DNA of 64,000 nucleotides from Pseudobacteriovorax sp. (lineage in GTDB: Bacteria; Bdellovibrionota_B; Oligoflexia; Oligoflexales; Oligoflexaceae): the NCBI GenBank assembly GCA_013215145.1, contig JABSRP010000022.1, positions 1-64,000 on the forward strand, given 5' to 3'. The position numbers and the translations under genes are program-made. This document shows, piece by piece, positions 36,781 through 45,888 of the stretch. The stretch's first letter is position 1. Every line of letters starts with the position of its first letter. Under the pieces are notes generated by a model, which saw only the letters and a list, made by a program, of their open reading frames with translations, was not told the DNA's origin and did not search any database.

Positions 36781-37983
36781 ATGCATGCTATTCGGATTTG
36801 TCTTTTTATGCTATCGGGCTTTGTCTCTACTAAGGGGCTAGCTACTAATGTGACGATAAGGGGGCTCGAAAGGACCTCTGAAAGCTACCTTCGTACGTTG
36901 CTCGACCGCTGTGATTTGAATTATCGGCTCATATCTGAAGTGGAAACCTGCCTGCGCAACACACGATTGTTTTCTGATATCTCCGTCGGTATCCAAGAGG
37001 ATCAGGTCCAAATCTCTCTAAAGGAAAAATGGACCTTGATCACGATTCCACGATTCGAAAGCTCGGCAGGAGATACGCGTTATGGTGCTTTTTTGATCGA
37101 ATCTAACGCTTTTGGGGTAGGACATTTTGCGATTGCTGGACTTACTTTTGGCAGTCGTTCCAATTCGATTCTTGCCGGTTACACGTTTAAGAATGTTATG
37201 GGATCTCATGTTTTTATCGCAGGTGTTGGGGCAAAAGAAGAAGATGATATCTCGTTATTTCGCGCCCATGATGAAGAGATTCATCAGATGAATCTTAGGG
37301 TCCTTCGTTCTGAGTTTTCTCTGGGTTATGAGTTTGATTCTCTGAGTCAATTTCGGGTTTCCGTGGGAACCTTGAATCATCGCTTTGATCAAATCGAGCA
37401 AGATGAAACTCCCGATGATTATGAAGCCACTGTTATATCCGCCGACCTTCGGCTCAGTAATGCCAATTTTAAACAGTTTTACGAGGATGGTGCCAATCTA
37501 AGACTTCGGACTCAGAAAGAGATTACCGGCCCCGTAGGGAAACACGTTGCTTCGGCTGCATTTGTGTACAGTTTTGGGCTCATGGACGAAGGGGCGGCTC
37601 TGATTACAGGAAGCCGTTATAGTCAAATACTGTCCCCTCCTCACCCTGCAGCATTTGAGCTAGTCGGACGGAATCGTGGTGCGCGAGGTATTCCCGAAAA
37701 CGGGGCTTGGGTTACCAAACATTCCTATTGGTTTGGTGAGGCTATGGTCCCCGTTTGGAAGCCGAAAGCGGGAACGTTAGTGGTTGGTGCCTTCTCCGAA
37801 GCGGGACGTCTTAGTTTTAACTCGAGTTACTTAGCCGATACGGCAAGCTATTCTTCGATGGGTGTTTTATGTTATTTTTATTTGAGACGGGTTGCTGTGC
37901 CTGGTATAGGTATTGAAATCGGGCGCAATAATCCCTTCTCAGATTTCTTTGTGAGCGTTGCCATCGGAGGGTCTCGAGACTAG
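36781..37983 (+). CDS. BamA/TamA-like outer-membrane protein with one POTRA-like domain
   Basis: I start at ATG 36781, giving 400 aa with a signal peptide ending KGLA. Residues about 22-105 look like one POTRA domain (VTIRGLERTSESYLRTLL, CLRNTRLFSDISVGI). A beta-barrel of about 290 residues follows, with RNRGARGIPENGAW in the position of the lid-loop motif of Omp85 proteins. It is much shorter than BamA, so it is not the main assembly protein. It may be an accessory Omp85 factor or a channel. It lies 100 bases upstream of the TolC-adaptor-RND operon and may be linked to it. Confidence 0.75.
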   Translation: MHAIRICLFMLSGFVSTKGLATNVTIRGLERTSESYLRTLLDRCDLNYRLISEVETCLRNTRLFSDISVGIQEDQVQISLKEKWTLITIPRFESSAGDTRYGAFLIESNAFGVGHFAIAGLTFGSRSNSILAGYTFKNVMGSHVFIAGVGAKEEDDISLFRAHDEEIHQMNLRVLRSEFSLGYEFDSLSQFRVSVGTLNHRFDQIEQDETPDDYEATVISADLRLSNANFKQFYEDGANLRLRTQKEITGPVGKHVASAAFVYSFGLMDEGAALITGSRYSQILSPPHPAAFELVGRNRGARGIPENGAWVTKHSYWFGEAMVPVWKPKAGTLVVGAFSEAGRLSFNSSYLADTASYSSMGVLCYFYLRRVAVPGIGIEIGRNNPFSDFFVSVAIGGSRD

Positions 37984-38083
37984 CGCTGATACTATTTTCC
38001 AGTCCTTTTTTTCCACAATCCTGGTAATTGAGAACTGTATCGTCCATAATATTGAGGTTGGTCCTCATAACTTGTCCAAGTAG

Positions 38084-39439
38084 GTGAGACATTTGTGTTA
38101 CAGACTGTTTATTCCGTTTTTTTCTATTGTTTTCTCACTGGTATGGTCTCAGCGTATTCTTGCTAGAGGGCTATCTGTTGAAGATGTACTTAATTTAGCC
38201 GATCAAAAATCTCCCGATATTGAACTTATTAGACAGACCTATGAAGCAGGTCGGTATCAGGCTAGAGCCTATCTTGCCCAAGCTCTCCCCCGTGTCGACT
38301 TTAGCTACCGATTTGCCAAGAATGATATCGTTCTATCACCAACCCAAGGAGGCGGAACCTCTGGAATCGATCGGTTAAAAATTGATGACTATAGCTGGAG
38401 CGTCAATCTAGGCGCTCCTCTTTATACGTTTGGTCGTGTCGGTGCTCTGTATACCATGTACCGTAGCGGAACCGATCAGGTGGAGCGACAAAAGTTGGTG
38501 GATCGCGACCAGGTTTTGAGGGCTATCCTGAAGGCTTATGTCGACGCTTTGGGTTCGGTGAGGCGCGTAGCGGTGCAGAAAAAAGCGGTAGAAAGAAGCC
38601 GGCAAAACTACAGTTTTGTCAAACTGGAATATGAGGGTGGAGCCACCAAACGTATTGATTTCTTAACGAGCCAGGCTAGGCTTCAAGAGACGGAAGCTGA
38701 TTATCTCAAAGCTGAAGCGGACCGTAACGGGGCTATCGACCTGCTGAAGGTATTGTTGGGCTTGGACGCGAAGGACCAGCTGGAGCTAGATGTCAACCAG
38801 GGCCGTGATAGTAAGTTTTTTCAGCTGAGAGAGGATCGGCAAGTTAAAAACTCGGGTAGTCTCGAGTTAGCCAGACTTACCAATGAGTTTTCTACGGCTA
38901 ACTACAAGTACCGGTCGGCTGCCTACTACCCCAGCATCGACGCATTTGCCAGTGTCTCAGGTCAAGCGTCCACTATCACCGATGGGTTGCCTGAAGGGGC
39001 TACTGTAGAAGACGAAGGTTTTTCAGAGTCCTTCGATAAGGGGAATCGTAGTGTGTTTTATGGCTTGGAGTTTAAGTGGAATCTATTTGCGGGAGGAGCA
39101 GACCTAGCTGAGCAAAAGATTGCTGCTAGTCAGAGGATGCAGGCAAAGATCGAGTATGAGAAAAAACTCAGAGAAGAACAGATCCTAAAGCAGAATGCCA
39201 AAATTTATCTCAGTACGGCTCAAAGGATTTATGAGGCTAGTTTGAAATCCCTGGAGGCCTCAAAACTAGCCCTCGAGACGGCAAATTCAGAGTTTAAGAA
39301 TGGTGCCCTGTCTTTGACAGAGCTTTACCAAGAGGAAGAGAAGTTTCGTTCTATCGAGGGGGAGTCGATCCAGGCATTCGGCGCCTTAATCCTGGCAACT
39401 GCAGATTACCGCATCAATAATGGTTGGGAGATTCAATGA
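38084..39439 (+). CDS. TolC-family outer-membrane efflux protein
   Basis: A 451-aa protein with a signal peptide (ending RILA) and the two internally repeated OEP domains of TolC family channels: helices with GLSVEDVLNLADQKSP at the start and FKNGALSLTELYQEEEKF near the end, and tyrosine/phenylalanine-rich strands between (GAPLYTFGRVG). It forms the outer-membrane exit duct of the RND pump encoded by the next two genes. The start is GTG 38084. The stop overlaps the adaptor start in ATGA, so translation is coupled. Confidence 0.85.
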   Translation: MRHLCYRLFIPFFSIVFSLVWSQRILARGLSVEDVLNLADQKSPDIELIRQTYEAGRYQARAYLAQALPRVDFSYRFAKNDIVLSPTQGGGTSGIDRLKIDDYSWSVNLGAPLYTFGRVGALYTMYRSGTDQVERQKLVDRDQVLRAILKAYVDALGSVRRVAVQKKAVERSRQNYSFVKLEYEGGATKRIDFLTSQARLQETEADYLKAEADRNGAIDLLKVLLGLDAKDQLELDVNQGRDSKFFQLREDRQVKNSGSLELARLTNEFSTANYKYRSAAYYPSIDAFASVSGQASTITDGLPEGATVEDEGFSESFDKGNRSVFYGLEFKWNLFAGGADLAEQKIAASQRMQAKIEYEKKLREEQILKQNAKIYLSTAQRIYEASLKSLEASKLALETANSEFKNGALSLTELYQEEEKFRSIEGESIQAFGALILATADYRINNGWEIQ

Positions 39440-40509
39440 ATCGTATTTTTATAACAGTCTCGATAGCCCTAATCGTTCAGGCCCTTGGATGCTCCAAGCC
39501 ATCTGAAACGGATACCAAAAAGGGGGCAACGGACGCGACACCAGCTGGAGTCACTCAGACAGACGAGGAAAAACTAATTCCTGTCAAAGTTAGCTCCATC
39601 GAGGCTCGTGGTTACCGAGAGTTTGGCACTTATGTCGGACAAATCATGCCGGTCACGGAGGCCGAACTCAAAACCTACCTCGGTGGTCGCGTAGGAAAGC
39701 TTTATAAGGATAGAGGTGACAAGGTCAAAAAAGGAGAAAAGCTCTGCGATATTGAAGGCAGCAAATATCAAGCGATTTTAGATTCTGCCAAATTATCCGA
39801 GAAACTTGCTTCAGAGAAGCTAGCTCGCAATAAGCAGCATCTTGAGCAGGGAACAGCTTCAAGGACGCAAGTTGATCGGGCGCAGATGGAGTTTCTTGAG
39901 GCTAAGCAGATGCATCTTGTGGCTCAGAAAAATCGCGATGGTGCTTATTGTGTATCGCCGATCTCAGGTGTTATTGTCGATCGGAAAATCGAACGCTTTG
40001 ACGAAACCTCCCCCGGGCAAACCACCTTTTTTGTTGCTGATACCTCAAAGATGCGGGTGACCGTTGGCATTCCCGAAACGGAAATCGATGGTTACCGTAA
40101 TGGTAATGTCGCTTTCTTAACCTCAGACTCGGTGGTTGGGGAACCTTTAGAGGGTCGTATCAAGAGCATAGCGCGGCGGATCGATGCTAGCCGCAAAACC
40201 TTCCTTATGGATCTGCTATTTGATAATTCAGCTCAGCAACTGTTATCAGGAACAACGGCGCGGGTCAAAGTCCTTAGATACGACAAGAAAGATCAGATTG
40301 TGATTCCCACAGAATCGATCATGGTTCTTGCTGATGAAAAGGCTGTCATGGTGGTAGTGGAAAATAAGGCTCAAAAACGGACCGTTGAGATTCAAAGTAA
40401 TAATGAGACAGAGTCGTTGATCGCGGGTGGGTTGACCATAGGAGATCAGCTGATCATCGAAGGCCAAATGCAAGCCGTCAACGGATCCTTAGTCGAGATC
40501 AAACCTTAA
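39436..40509 (+). CDS. RND efflux periplasmic adaptor lipoprotein
   Basis: A membrane-fusion protein with a lipobox (QALGC). ATG 39436, after GGGAG, overlaps the tolC stop by four bases, giving 357 aa. The order is membrane-proximal, lipoyl half (VGKLYKDRGDKVKKGEKL), alpha hairpin (about 110-160), second lipoyl half (GAYCVSPISGVIVDRKI) and beta-barrel (VTVGIPETEIDGY). It bridges the inner-membrane RND pump and the TolC channel. The substrate is unknown. Its gene ends ten bases before the pump gene. Confidence 0.9.
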   Translation: MNRIFITVSIALIVQALGCSKPSETDTKKGATDATPAGVTQTDEEKLIPVKVSSIEARGYREFGTYVGQIMPVTEAELKTYLGGRVGKLYKDRGDKVKKGEKLCDIEGSKYQAILDSAKLSEKLASEKLARNKQHLEQGTASRTQVDRAQMEFLEAKQMHLVAQKNRDGAYCVSPISGVIVDRKIERFDETSPGQTTFFVADTSKMRVTVGIPETEIDGYRNGNVAFLTSDSVVGEPLEGRIKSIARRIDASRKTFLMDLLFDNSAQQLLSGTTARVKVLRYDKKDQIVIPTESIMVLADEKAVMVVVENKAQKRTVEIQSNNETESLIAGGLTIGDQLIIEGQMQAVNGSLVEIKP

Positions 40510-40519
40510 CGAGGTTATT

Positions 40520-43500
40520 TTGTTAAAAGCTATCGTAAATAAATATTTGGCTGTTTTTGTCTTTGCACTCTTGATCGTGATTATGGGGTCTGTGTCCTAT
40601 AGTACTTTGCCAAGAGAGTCGTCTCCTGAAATCCGTCGGCCTCTTATCTTTGTTACGACGGTCTATCCGGGTGTGTCTCCCAAAGATATCGAGAGCCTCA
40701 TCACCGAGGAGATCGAGGCTGAACTCGAGGGGCTCGAAGGATTGGAGAAGATCAAGTCTGACAGTCAGCTTGGTGTTTCTATGGTACGGGCTGAGTTTTC
40801 CGGCGACACCGATGTTGAGTTAGCTCTGAGACGGACTAAGGAACGGGTTGATATCGCCAAATCAAAGCTACCCGTGGATGCTGAAGACCCCACGGTGCGA
40901 GAGCTAAACTTCTCCGATCAACCATTTTTAATTCTTACCATATCCAATTCAGACGGTCTGGAGCGTATTGAAACGCTTATCGATGAATTGGAAGAAGACC
41001 TGAAAAAGGTGCCCGGTGTCCTCGATGTTTTAGTCACAGGAAAACTGGATCGTGAGGTGGAAATCGCTATTGATCCCGCTTTGCTGAACCAATATGGGTT
41101 TTCGCTTAACGATGTATCTAATGCTATCAGGAGCGAAAATATTACGATTCCTGGTGGGGAGTTGAAGTCTAATATCTTGAATTTCGGCGTCACTGTCTCC
41201 GGCGAGATCTCTAATCCAGAAGAGTTTCGCAACATTGTCGTTAAGTCAGGAAATCGAGAGATTCCCCTGAAAAACTTAGGGATGGTGAGTTTTCGCTACT
41301 CGGATGTGGAGTCTTATTCTACCCTGAATGGCAAGCCAGCCATTTCTTTGGCTGTAAAAAAACGTGCAGGCGAAAACCTTATTGCCCTCGTGGATAATAT
41401 AAAGAAGCTCGTGGAAACAAAGCAACCTAGCTTTCCACCCAAGACCGAGCTTGACTATACCTACGACGAATCAAAACAAATCAAGGACATGGTTCTTGAT
41501 CTTGAAAACAATATTTTGAGCGCTTTGCTGCTCGTACTTATCGTCACCTTTTTCTTCCTTGGCCCGGTCAATGCTATGTTTGTATCGATGGCCATCCCCT
41601 TTGCTATGTTAATGTCATTTTTTGTTATTAGCCTAACAGGCCTTACGTTGAATATGGTGGTGCTCTTTAGTTTGGTGATCGCTCTCGGTATGATGGTGGA
41701 TAATGGGATTGTTATCGTTGAAAATATCTATCGTCATGCTGGTATGGGAAAAGGCCGGATACAGGCTGCGGTGGACGGTACGAAAGAAATTGCATGGCCC
41801 ATTACCACCTCTACTGTAACCACTGTTCTTGCGTTTTTTCCTATCATCTTTATGCCTGACGTTATGGGCGAGTTTATGTCCTATCTTCCCAAGACAGTGA
41901 TCATCGTTTTGACCTCATCACTTATTATCGGCCTGACTATAACTATGACTTTTTGTGCAAGGTTTTTGAAAATATCAGAGGCCAATCAAAAGAAGGTGAC
42001 TGAAGGTAGCGGCCAATTCCAAAAACTGCAAAGATCCTATCGCAAGCTTTTGGATCTCGCACTAAGAAATACCGGCACTAGCCTTATGACACTGGCCGCG
42101 ATTACGCTATTTGTTTTCGTGGGAATTGCTCTGAACTCCATGTTTGGAAAAGAGGCTGTATTTTTCCCTGATTTAGATCCTTCCGTTGGGATTGTGAATA
42201 TAGAGATGCCTAATGGCACTCCCCTCGAAAAGAACAAAAGTTTTTCTGAAATGGTATACAGCACAATCAACCGCATTAAAGGGGATGTTGAGAGCTTTCA
42301 AACATCTGTGGGAGCCAGTTCTGGATTTGGCGGAGGACGCGACTCTCATCGTACCCAAATTCGCGTCACCTTCGATCCTTATTTGGAAAGAGAAACTCCC
42401 AGTGCCGATACCCTGCAAGATATGAGAGAAAAGGTCGCTGAAATTCCTGGCGCTGAAATTCGTATCACCAAAATGGCTGAAGGGCCTCCGCAGGGTAACG
42501 ACGTCTCGTTTCAAGTGACGGGGCAGGATTATCGATACCTTGGAGAAATTGCCACTCAAATTGAAGACATCATCAAAAAATATGAGTCAAAATTCGATAT
42601 CGTAGACTCAGATTTTGAGGCGGCAAAGCCAGAAATCAGGGTCGTTATAGATCGCGAAAAGGCGAATCGCTTGGGTTTCAGCACCCGTCTCATTGCCTCG
42701 ACAATTCGTACAGCCATATCGGGTTCGAAAGAGAGCACGATAAGGCGCGGTACCGAGGAGTATGATGTTATGGTGCGATTGACGCAAGAGGCCCGAGATC
42801 AGCTTTCGTTCTTGCGCGACCTTGAGATCGTCAAAGACGGAAGGCGCATCCCCTTGTCCACGTTTGCAAAGATAGAGCGGGTGAGTTCCGTGAATGTGAT
42901 CAAGAGATCAGACCGCCAGCGAACGGTGACAGTATTTGCAGACTTTTTGCCCGAGATGGAAGGTAAGGATCAGATTAAGAAGGATATACAGGAGGCGATC
43001 AATGCCATCTCTCTACCAGTAGGGTATAGTATATCAGGCGGAGAGGGCCAGGAGTCTCGTGACAGGTCAACGCTGTTTCTGCTTCAGGCTTTTGTCGTCG
43101 CTGTCCTACTAATCTTTCTTGTGATGGTGATCCAGTTCAATTCCATCGCGCAGCCCCTTATTATACTTGCCGCCGTCTTTTTATCACTAGGCGGTGTTTT
43201 TTGGGGGATGTTTTTATTCCGGCAGACTTTCGTCATCATTATGTCGGGCATCGGTGTCATTAGCTTAGCAGGAGTCGTCGTGAACAATGCCATCGTATTG
43301 ATTGACTTTATCAATCAAACCGTGGCCAAAGGTGTCCCTTTAAGAGAAGCTGTCACTCAGGCTTCGGAAACAAGGCTAAGACCGGTTCTTCTCACTGCGA
43401 TAACCACTGTCATTGGCTTACTGCCAATGGCCTTTGGTATTAGCATTAACTTCTTTGACTTTTCCTTGCAGATTGGGTCTGAATCGTCAGAATGGTGGGG

Positions 43501-43636
43501 GCCGATGGCCTGGACGATTATTTTTGGTCTCACCTTTGCCACCGTTTTAACGCTGCTAGTGATACCTTGCTTAATCTATCTCTCCTACAGAATACGGGGC
43601 TATGGACCTGAAGACGTTAAAAATGCTCCGACCTAA
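40520..43636 (+). CDS. RND-family efflux pump permease
   Basis: A 1,038-aa AcrB/HAE1-type transporter that exports small molecules using the proton gradient, working as a trimer. It has an N-terminal TM1, two large periplasmic loops and two six-helix bundles. The TM4 proton-relay motif reads LGMMVDNGIVIVENI, with Asp-Asn instead of the Asp-Asp of AcrB, as in several marine homologues. TM10 has VVVNNAIVLIDFINQ. The start is TTG 40520 with GAGG five bases upstream. It is the last gene of a three-gene operon. The substrate cannot be deduced. Confidence 0.9.
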   Translation: MLKAIVNKYLAVFVFALLIVIMGSVSYSTLPRESSPEIRRPLIFVTTVYPGVSPKDIESLITEEIEAELEGLEGLEKIKSDSQLGVSMVRAEFSGDTDVELALRRTKERVDIAKSKLPVDAEDPTVRELNFSDQPFLILTISNSDGLERIETLIDELEEDLKKVPGVLDVLVTGKLDREVEIAIDPALLNQYGFSLNDVSNAIRSENITIPGGELKSNILNFGVTVSGEISNPEEFRNIVVKSGNREIPLKNLGMVSFRYSDVESYSTLNGKPAISLAVKKRAGENLIALVDNIKKLVETKQPSFPPKTELDYTYDESKQIKDMVLDLENNILSALLLVLIVTFFFLGPVNAMFVSMAIPFAMLMSFFVISLTGLTLNMVVLFSLVIALGMMVDNGIVIVENIYRHAGMGKGRIQAAVDGTKEIAWPITTSTVTTVLAFFPIIFMPDVMGEFMSYLPKTVIIVLTSSLIIGLTITMTFCARFLKISEANQKKVTEGSGQFQKLQRSYRKLLDLALRNTGTSLMTLAAITLFVFVGIALNSMFGKEAVFFPDLDPSVGIVNIEMPNGTPLEKNKSFSEMVYSTINRIKGDVESFQTSVGASSGFGGGRDSHRTQIRVTFDPYLERETPSADTLQDMREKVAEIPGAEIRITKMAEGPPQGNDVSFQVTGQDYRYLGEIATQIEDIIKKYESKFDIVDSDFEAAKPEIRVVIDREKANRLGFSTRLIASTIRTAISGSKESTIRRGTEEYDVMVRLTQEARDQLSFLRDLEIVKDGRRIPLSTFAKIERVSSVNVIKRSDRQRTVTVFADFLPEMEGKDQIKKDIQEAINAISLPVGYSISGGEGQESRDRSTLFLLQAFVVAVLLIFLVMVIQFNSIAQPLIILAAVFLSLGGVFWGMFLFRQTFVIIMSGIGVISLAGVVVNNAIVLIDFINQTVAKGVPLREAVTQASETRLRPVLLTAITTVIGLLPMAFGISINFFDFSLQIGSESSEWWGPMAWTIIFGLTFATVLTLLVIPCLIYLSYRIRGYGPEDVKNAPT

Positions 43637-43729
43637 GACTTAAGGTGGAGCGGTTTGATTGAAGTGATCAGTACCGAACACTAATGCTTGCGATACGAAT
43701 AGTCGTCAGCCTTTGCTAGCGATTCACTA

Positions 43730-44149
43730 TTAGTTACACCACTTTTCATAGCAGGCTTGACCGCCTTGGAAGTCTAAACAGATATTTAGCTGCTCTTGGT
43801 TGCAGCTTTGTCCTGGAGGTGGCAGGTCGCCAGGTCCAATGCCAATGATATCCACCGAGCATGACGCGACTCGTGAAAGGATAGAAGGGATCGTAGCTTT
43901 TTGGACGATGCGACGTTCGTTACCTAGGCAGAATAGTGTGCCACCATCTCTTTTGTACTCGGAGATACCGACCTTGTATCGAAATTCTACACCTCTCACA
44001 AAAACCAATCCTGTTGGGCAGCGGAAAGCACAGCCTGTTTCGAAAATCTTTCTTTGGACTGGTGTTCCTTCGATAGTCCTGGCTTCAGCAATTCCGAGAA
44101 AACAAAATGATAATGCTAGGGTTCCTAAAAACCTCTTGAACGATGACAT
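43730..44149 (-). CDS. Cys-rich secreted protein, unknown function
   Basis: A 139-aa protein with AAGGAG before the ATG and a signal peptide ending GIAEA. The mature part has about nine Cys (GCAFRCPTG, LFCLG, SCSVD, GQSCNQEQLNIC, ACYEKWC), implying several disulfides in the periplasm or outside. A PPPG hinge divides it into two small regions. The family is not recognised. It is monocistronic. The 250-base gap to the next leftward gene shows no features. Confidence 0.7.
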   Translation of the reverse strand: MSSFKRFLGTLALSFCFLGIAEARTIEGTPVQRKIFETGCAFRCPTGLVFVRGVEFRYKVGISEYKRDGGTLFCLGNERRIVQKATIPSILSRVASCSVDIIGIGPGDLPPPGQSCNQEQLNICLDFQGGQACYEKWCN

Positions 44150-44400
44150 GAAGAACTCCTTTTCGCGATGATTGATTTATTCCCTTTGCCTTACAACGAG
44201 TCCATGTTTCTGTCAAATGATAGAGTATAAAGCTAGTACATTCCAGTTGGTATAGTCGCTGAGTTAGGGAAGGTTGGGTAAAGATGGTGAGAAACTACGT
44301 TAAAAACTTCATCATTCGGGGTGGGCCTAAGCTACCGTTATAAAATTCAGCCATCGTGTCGATATTGAAGGAGCACAGTGGCTGAAAGGTAAATCCAAAG

Positions 44401-45066
44401 TTAGTGAGCTATCACATCACTTCTAGTCAAAATGAAGAGTCTTGGTCGTGAGTTAAAAGAGCTGTTGCCGTAAACGATCCTTAGCTCGTCATCGACAAAG
44501 ATATTCATCAGAACACCGGTGACTCCAATGGGGCCTGGAACAGGAGTTGTGGCCACCTGACCTGCCTCAACCCGTTGAGCAAGGTCGATCAAGTTGGTTC
44601 CGGGGTGGTAGACGGTGTTGTTGATGCCATTGGAAGTAAATTCTATGGCTAGATAACTCGCCTTCGTCTCGTAGGCACCTCTTAAAAAGCTAGTAAACGT
44701 CCCTGCAGCTGTGGTCACCGAAGATATGTTGTAATAGAAACCATCTTTACTCACCACTTGGTAAACGCTAAAGGGGTCCGTTCCCGGACCAAAACCATTG
44801 TCAGTCCATACATTGCGCCAACCTCCGGCCACAAGTGCAGCTCGTTCTGGCTCCGTCGCGGTCGGAGATAACTCAAGCAATTCGTTGACAAGGGGGTCGA
44901 GGCTATTTCTGGTCAGTAATGCAGGAGCGTCGTTACGAGTGGCGTCCCCTGCTATTTCTATAATGGTAGCCTTAAGCTCTTCGACTCTGTTTTGCTTATC
45001 GTTGGTATCGGATAAAGCGGCAGTGGCTAGGGTAAGGGATGCAAAGGCAAGGGCAACAAGTTTCAT
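44401..45066 (-). CDS. Exported PAP/fibrillin-like protein
   Basis: A 221-aa protein with an AGGAG site and a signal peptide (ending TAALS). The mature part has a helical start ending LLELSPTATEPERAALVAGG, then WRNVWTDNGFG, and a beta-barrel finishing DDELRIVYG and RLFILTR. This sequence of segments resembles the plastid lipid-associated protein (PAP/fibrillin) domain of plants and cyanobacteria (L.G.W.L.YT near the start; YLDEDLRI.RG...FVL.R at the end). Those proteins bind lipids or quinones. The assignment is by pattern. Confidence 0.6.
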   Translation of the reverse strand: MKLVALAFASLTLATAALSDTNDKQNRVEELKATIIEIAGDATRNDAPALLTRNSLDPLVNELLELSPTATEPERAALVAGGWRNVWTDNGFGPGTDPFSVYQVVSKDGFYYNISSVTTAAGTFTSFLRGAYETKASYLAIEFTSNGINNTVYHPGTNLIDLAQRVEAGQVATTPVPGPIGVTGVLMNIFVDDELRIVYGNSSFNSRPRLFILTRSDVIAH

Positions 45067-45383
45067 AGTATTTATCTCCTGAACAAAGTTTGTGTCACGA
45101 CAATCATTACAGGTTTTAAGGGAGAGCTGGAGAGATTAAGTGTGGCGCCTCTTTATACTAGGAAAATCCTATAGGGACTACGTTTCGTCGTAGGATTATC
45201 AATAACATCAGAACCACCCACAATCCATTTCTTTAAGAGCGCTATTTTTTATGGCATTTTGGTTAGACTTTTTTACCGAAATAGGATTCAATAGGTGCCA
45301 GTACTTTAACATATGGAAATGTGCGTTGCTTGTTGGACCTTGGTTTGTATTGACTTAAGGGTCATTCGGTTGCTGATGTTGGA

Positions 45384-45860
45384 TTGATTGTGTTTTGGGA
45401 CGTCTTGGTGAAAGAATCAACTCATGAAGTTATCGGAATTCCGATGACTGCTATGGAAAGAATTCATGCGGCGATAATAAGCCAAAATCACCAAAGCCTA
45501 TTTAACATGTCGAAAGTACTTTCACTCATAGGTAACGCTCTTATAAACCTAGCGTTGCGCCATCCCCCAGAGGCATTCTGCAACAAGTGTTTAGCACAGG
45601 ACCGACATAATAGTTTGATTTCCACTATTCTACGCTACTTTTTTGTACCTAAAAAAAATGTTGCGCTTGCAAAGACTATTGAAAAGAGTCTAAACAAATC
45701 CATCGAATCCGGATCTTTCGATACGTTTTACAGTATGAGTAGCAGGCCGTTTAGTGAGCAGATGGTTTTGAATCGTTCACGACTAAATTATGTCTTTGTA
45801 ACGGTATTGCGAGTCTTTTTTAATGGATCGATTAAGCCATGTGTTTGGCTGAAGCTTTGA
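45384..45860 (+). pseudogene. Possible decayed periplasmic solute-binding protein fragment
   Basis: A 158-codon frame starting at TTG 45384 without a good ribosome-binding site. The C-terminal part (KNVALAKTIEKSLNKSIESGSFDTFY) resembles the end of type 2 periplasmic solute-binding proteins that lie near amylase or sugar genes, but no signal peptide or N-terminal lobe is present. It most likely is the remnant of a deleted or frameshifted gene. The 300 bases before it (45067-45383) hold no gene; a short imperfect inverted repeat occurs around 45167-45200. Confidence 0.35.
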
Positions 45861-45888
45861 CCTGAATTTTTTAAAAAAGGGGTAGACA

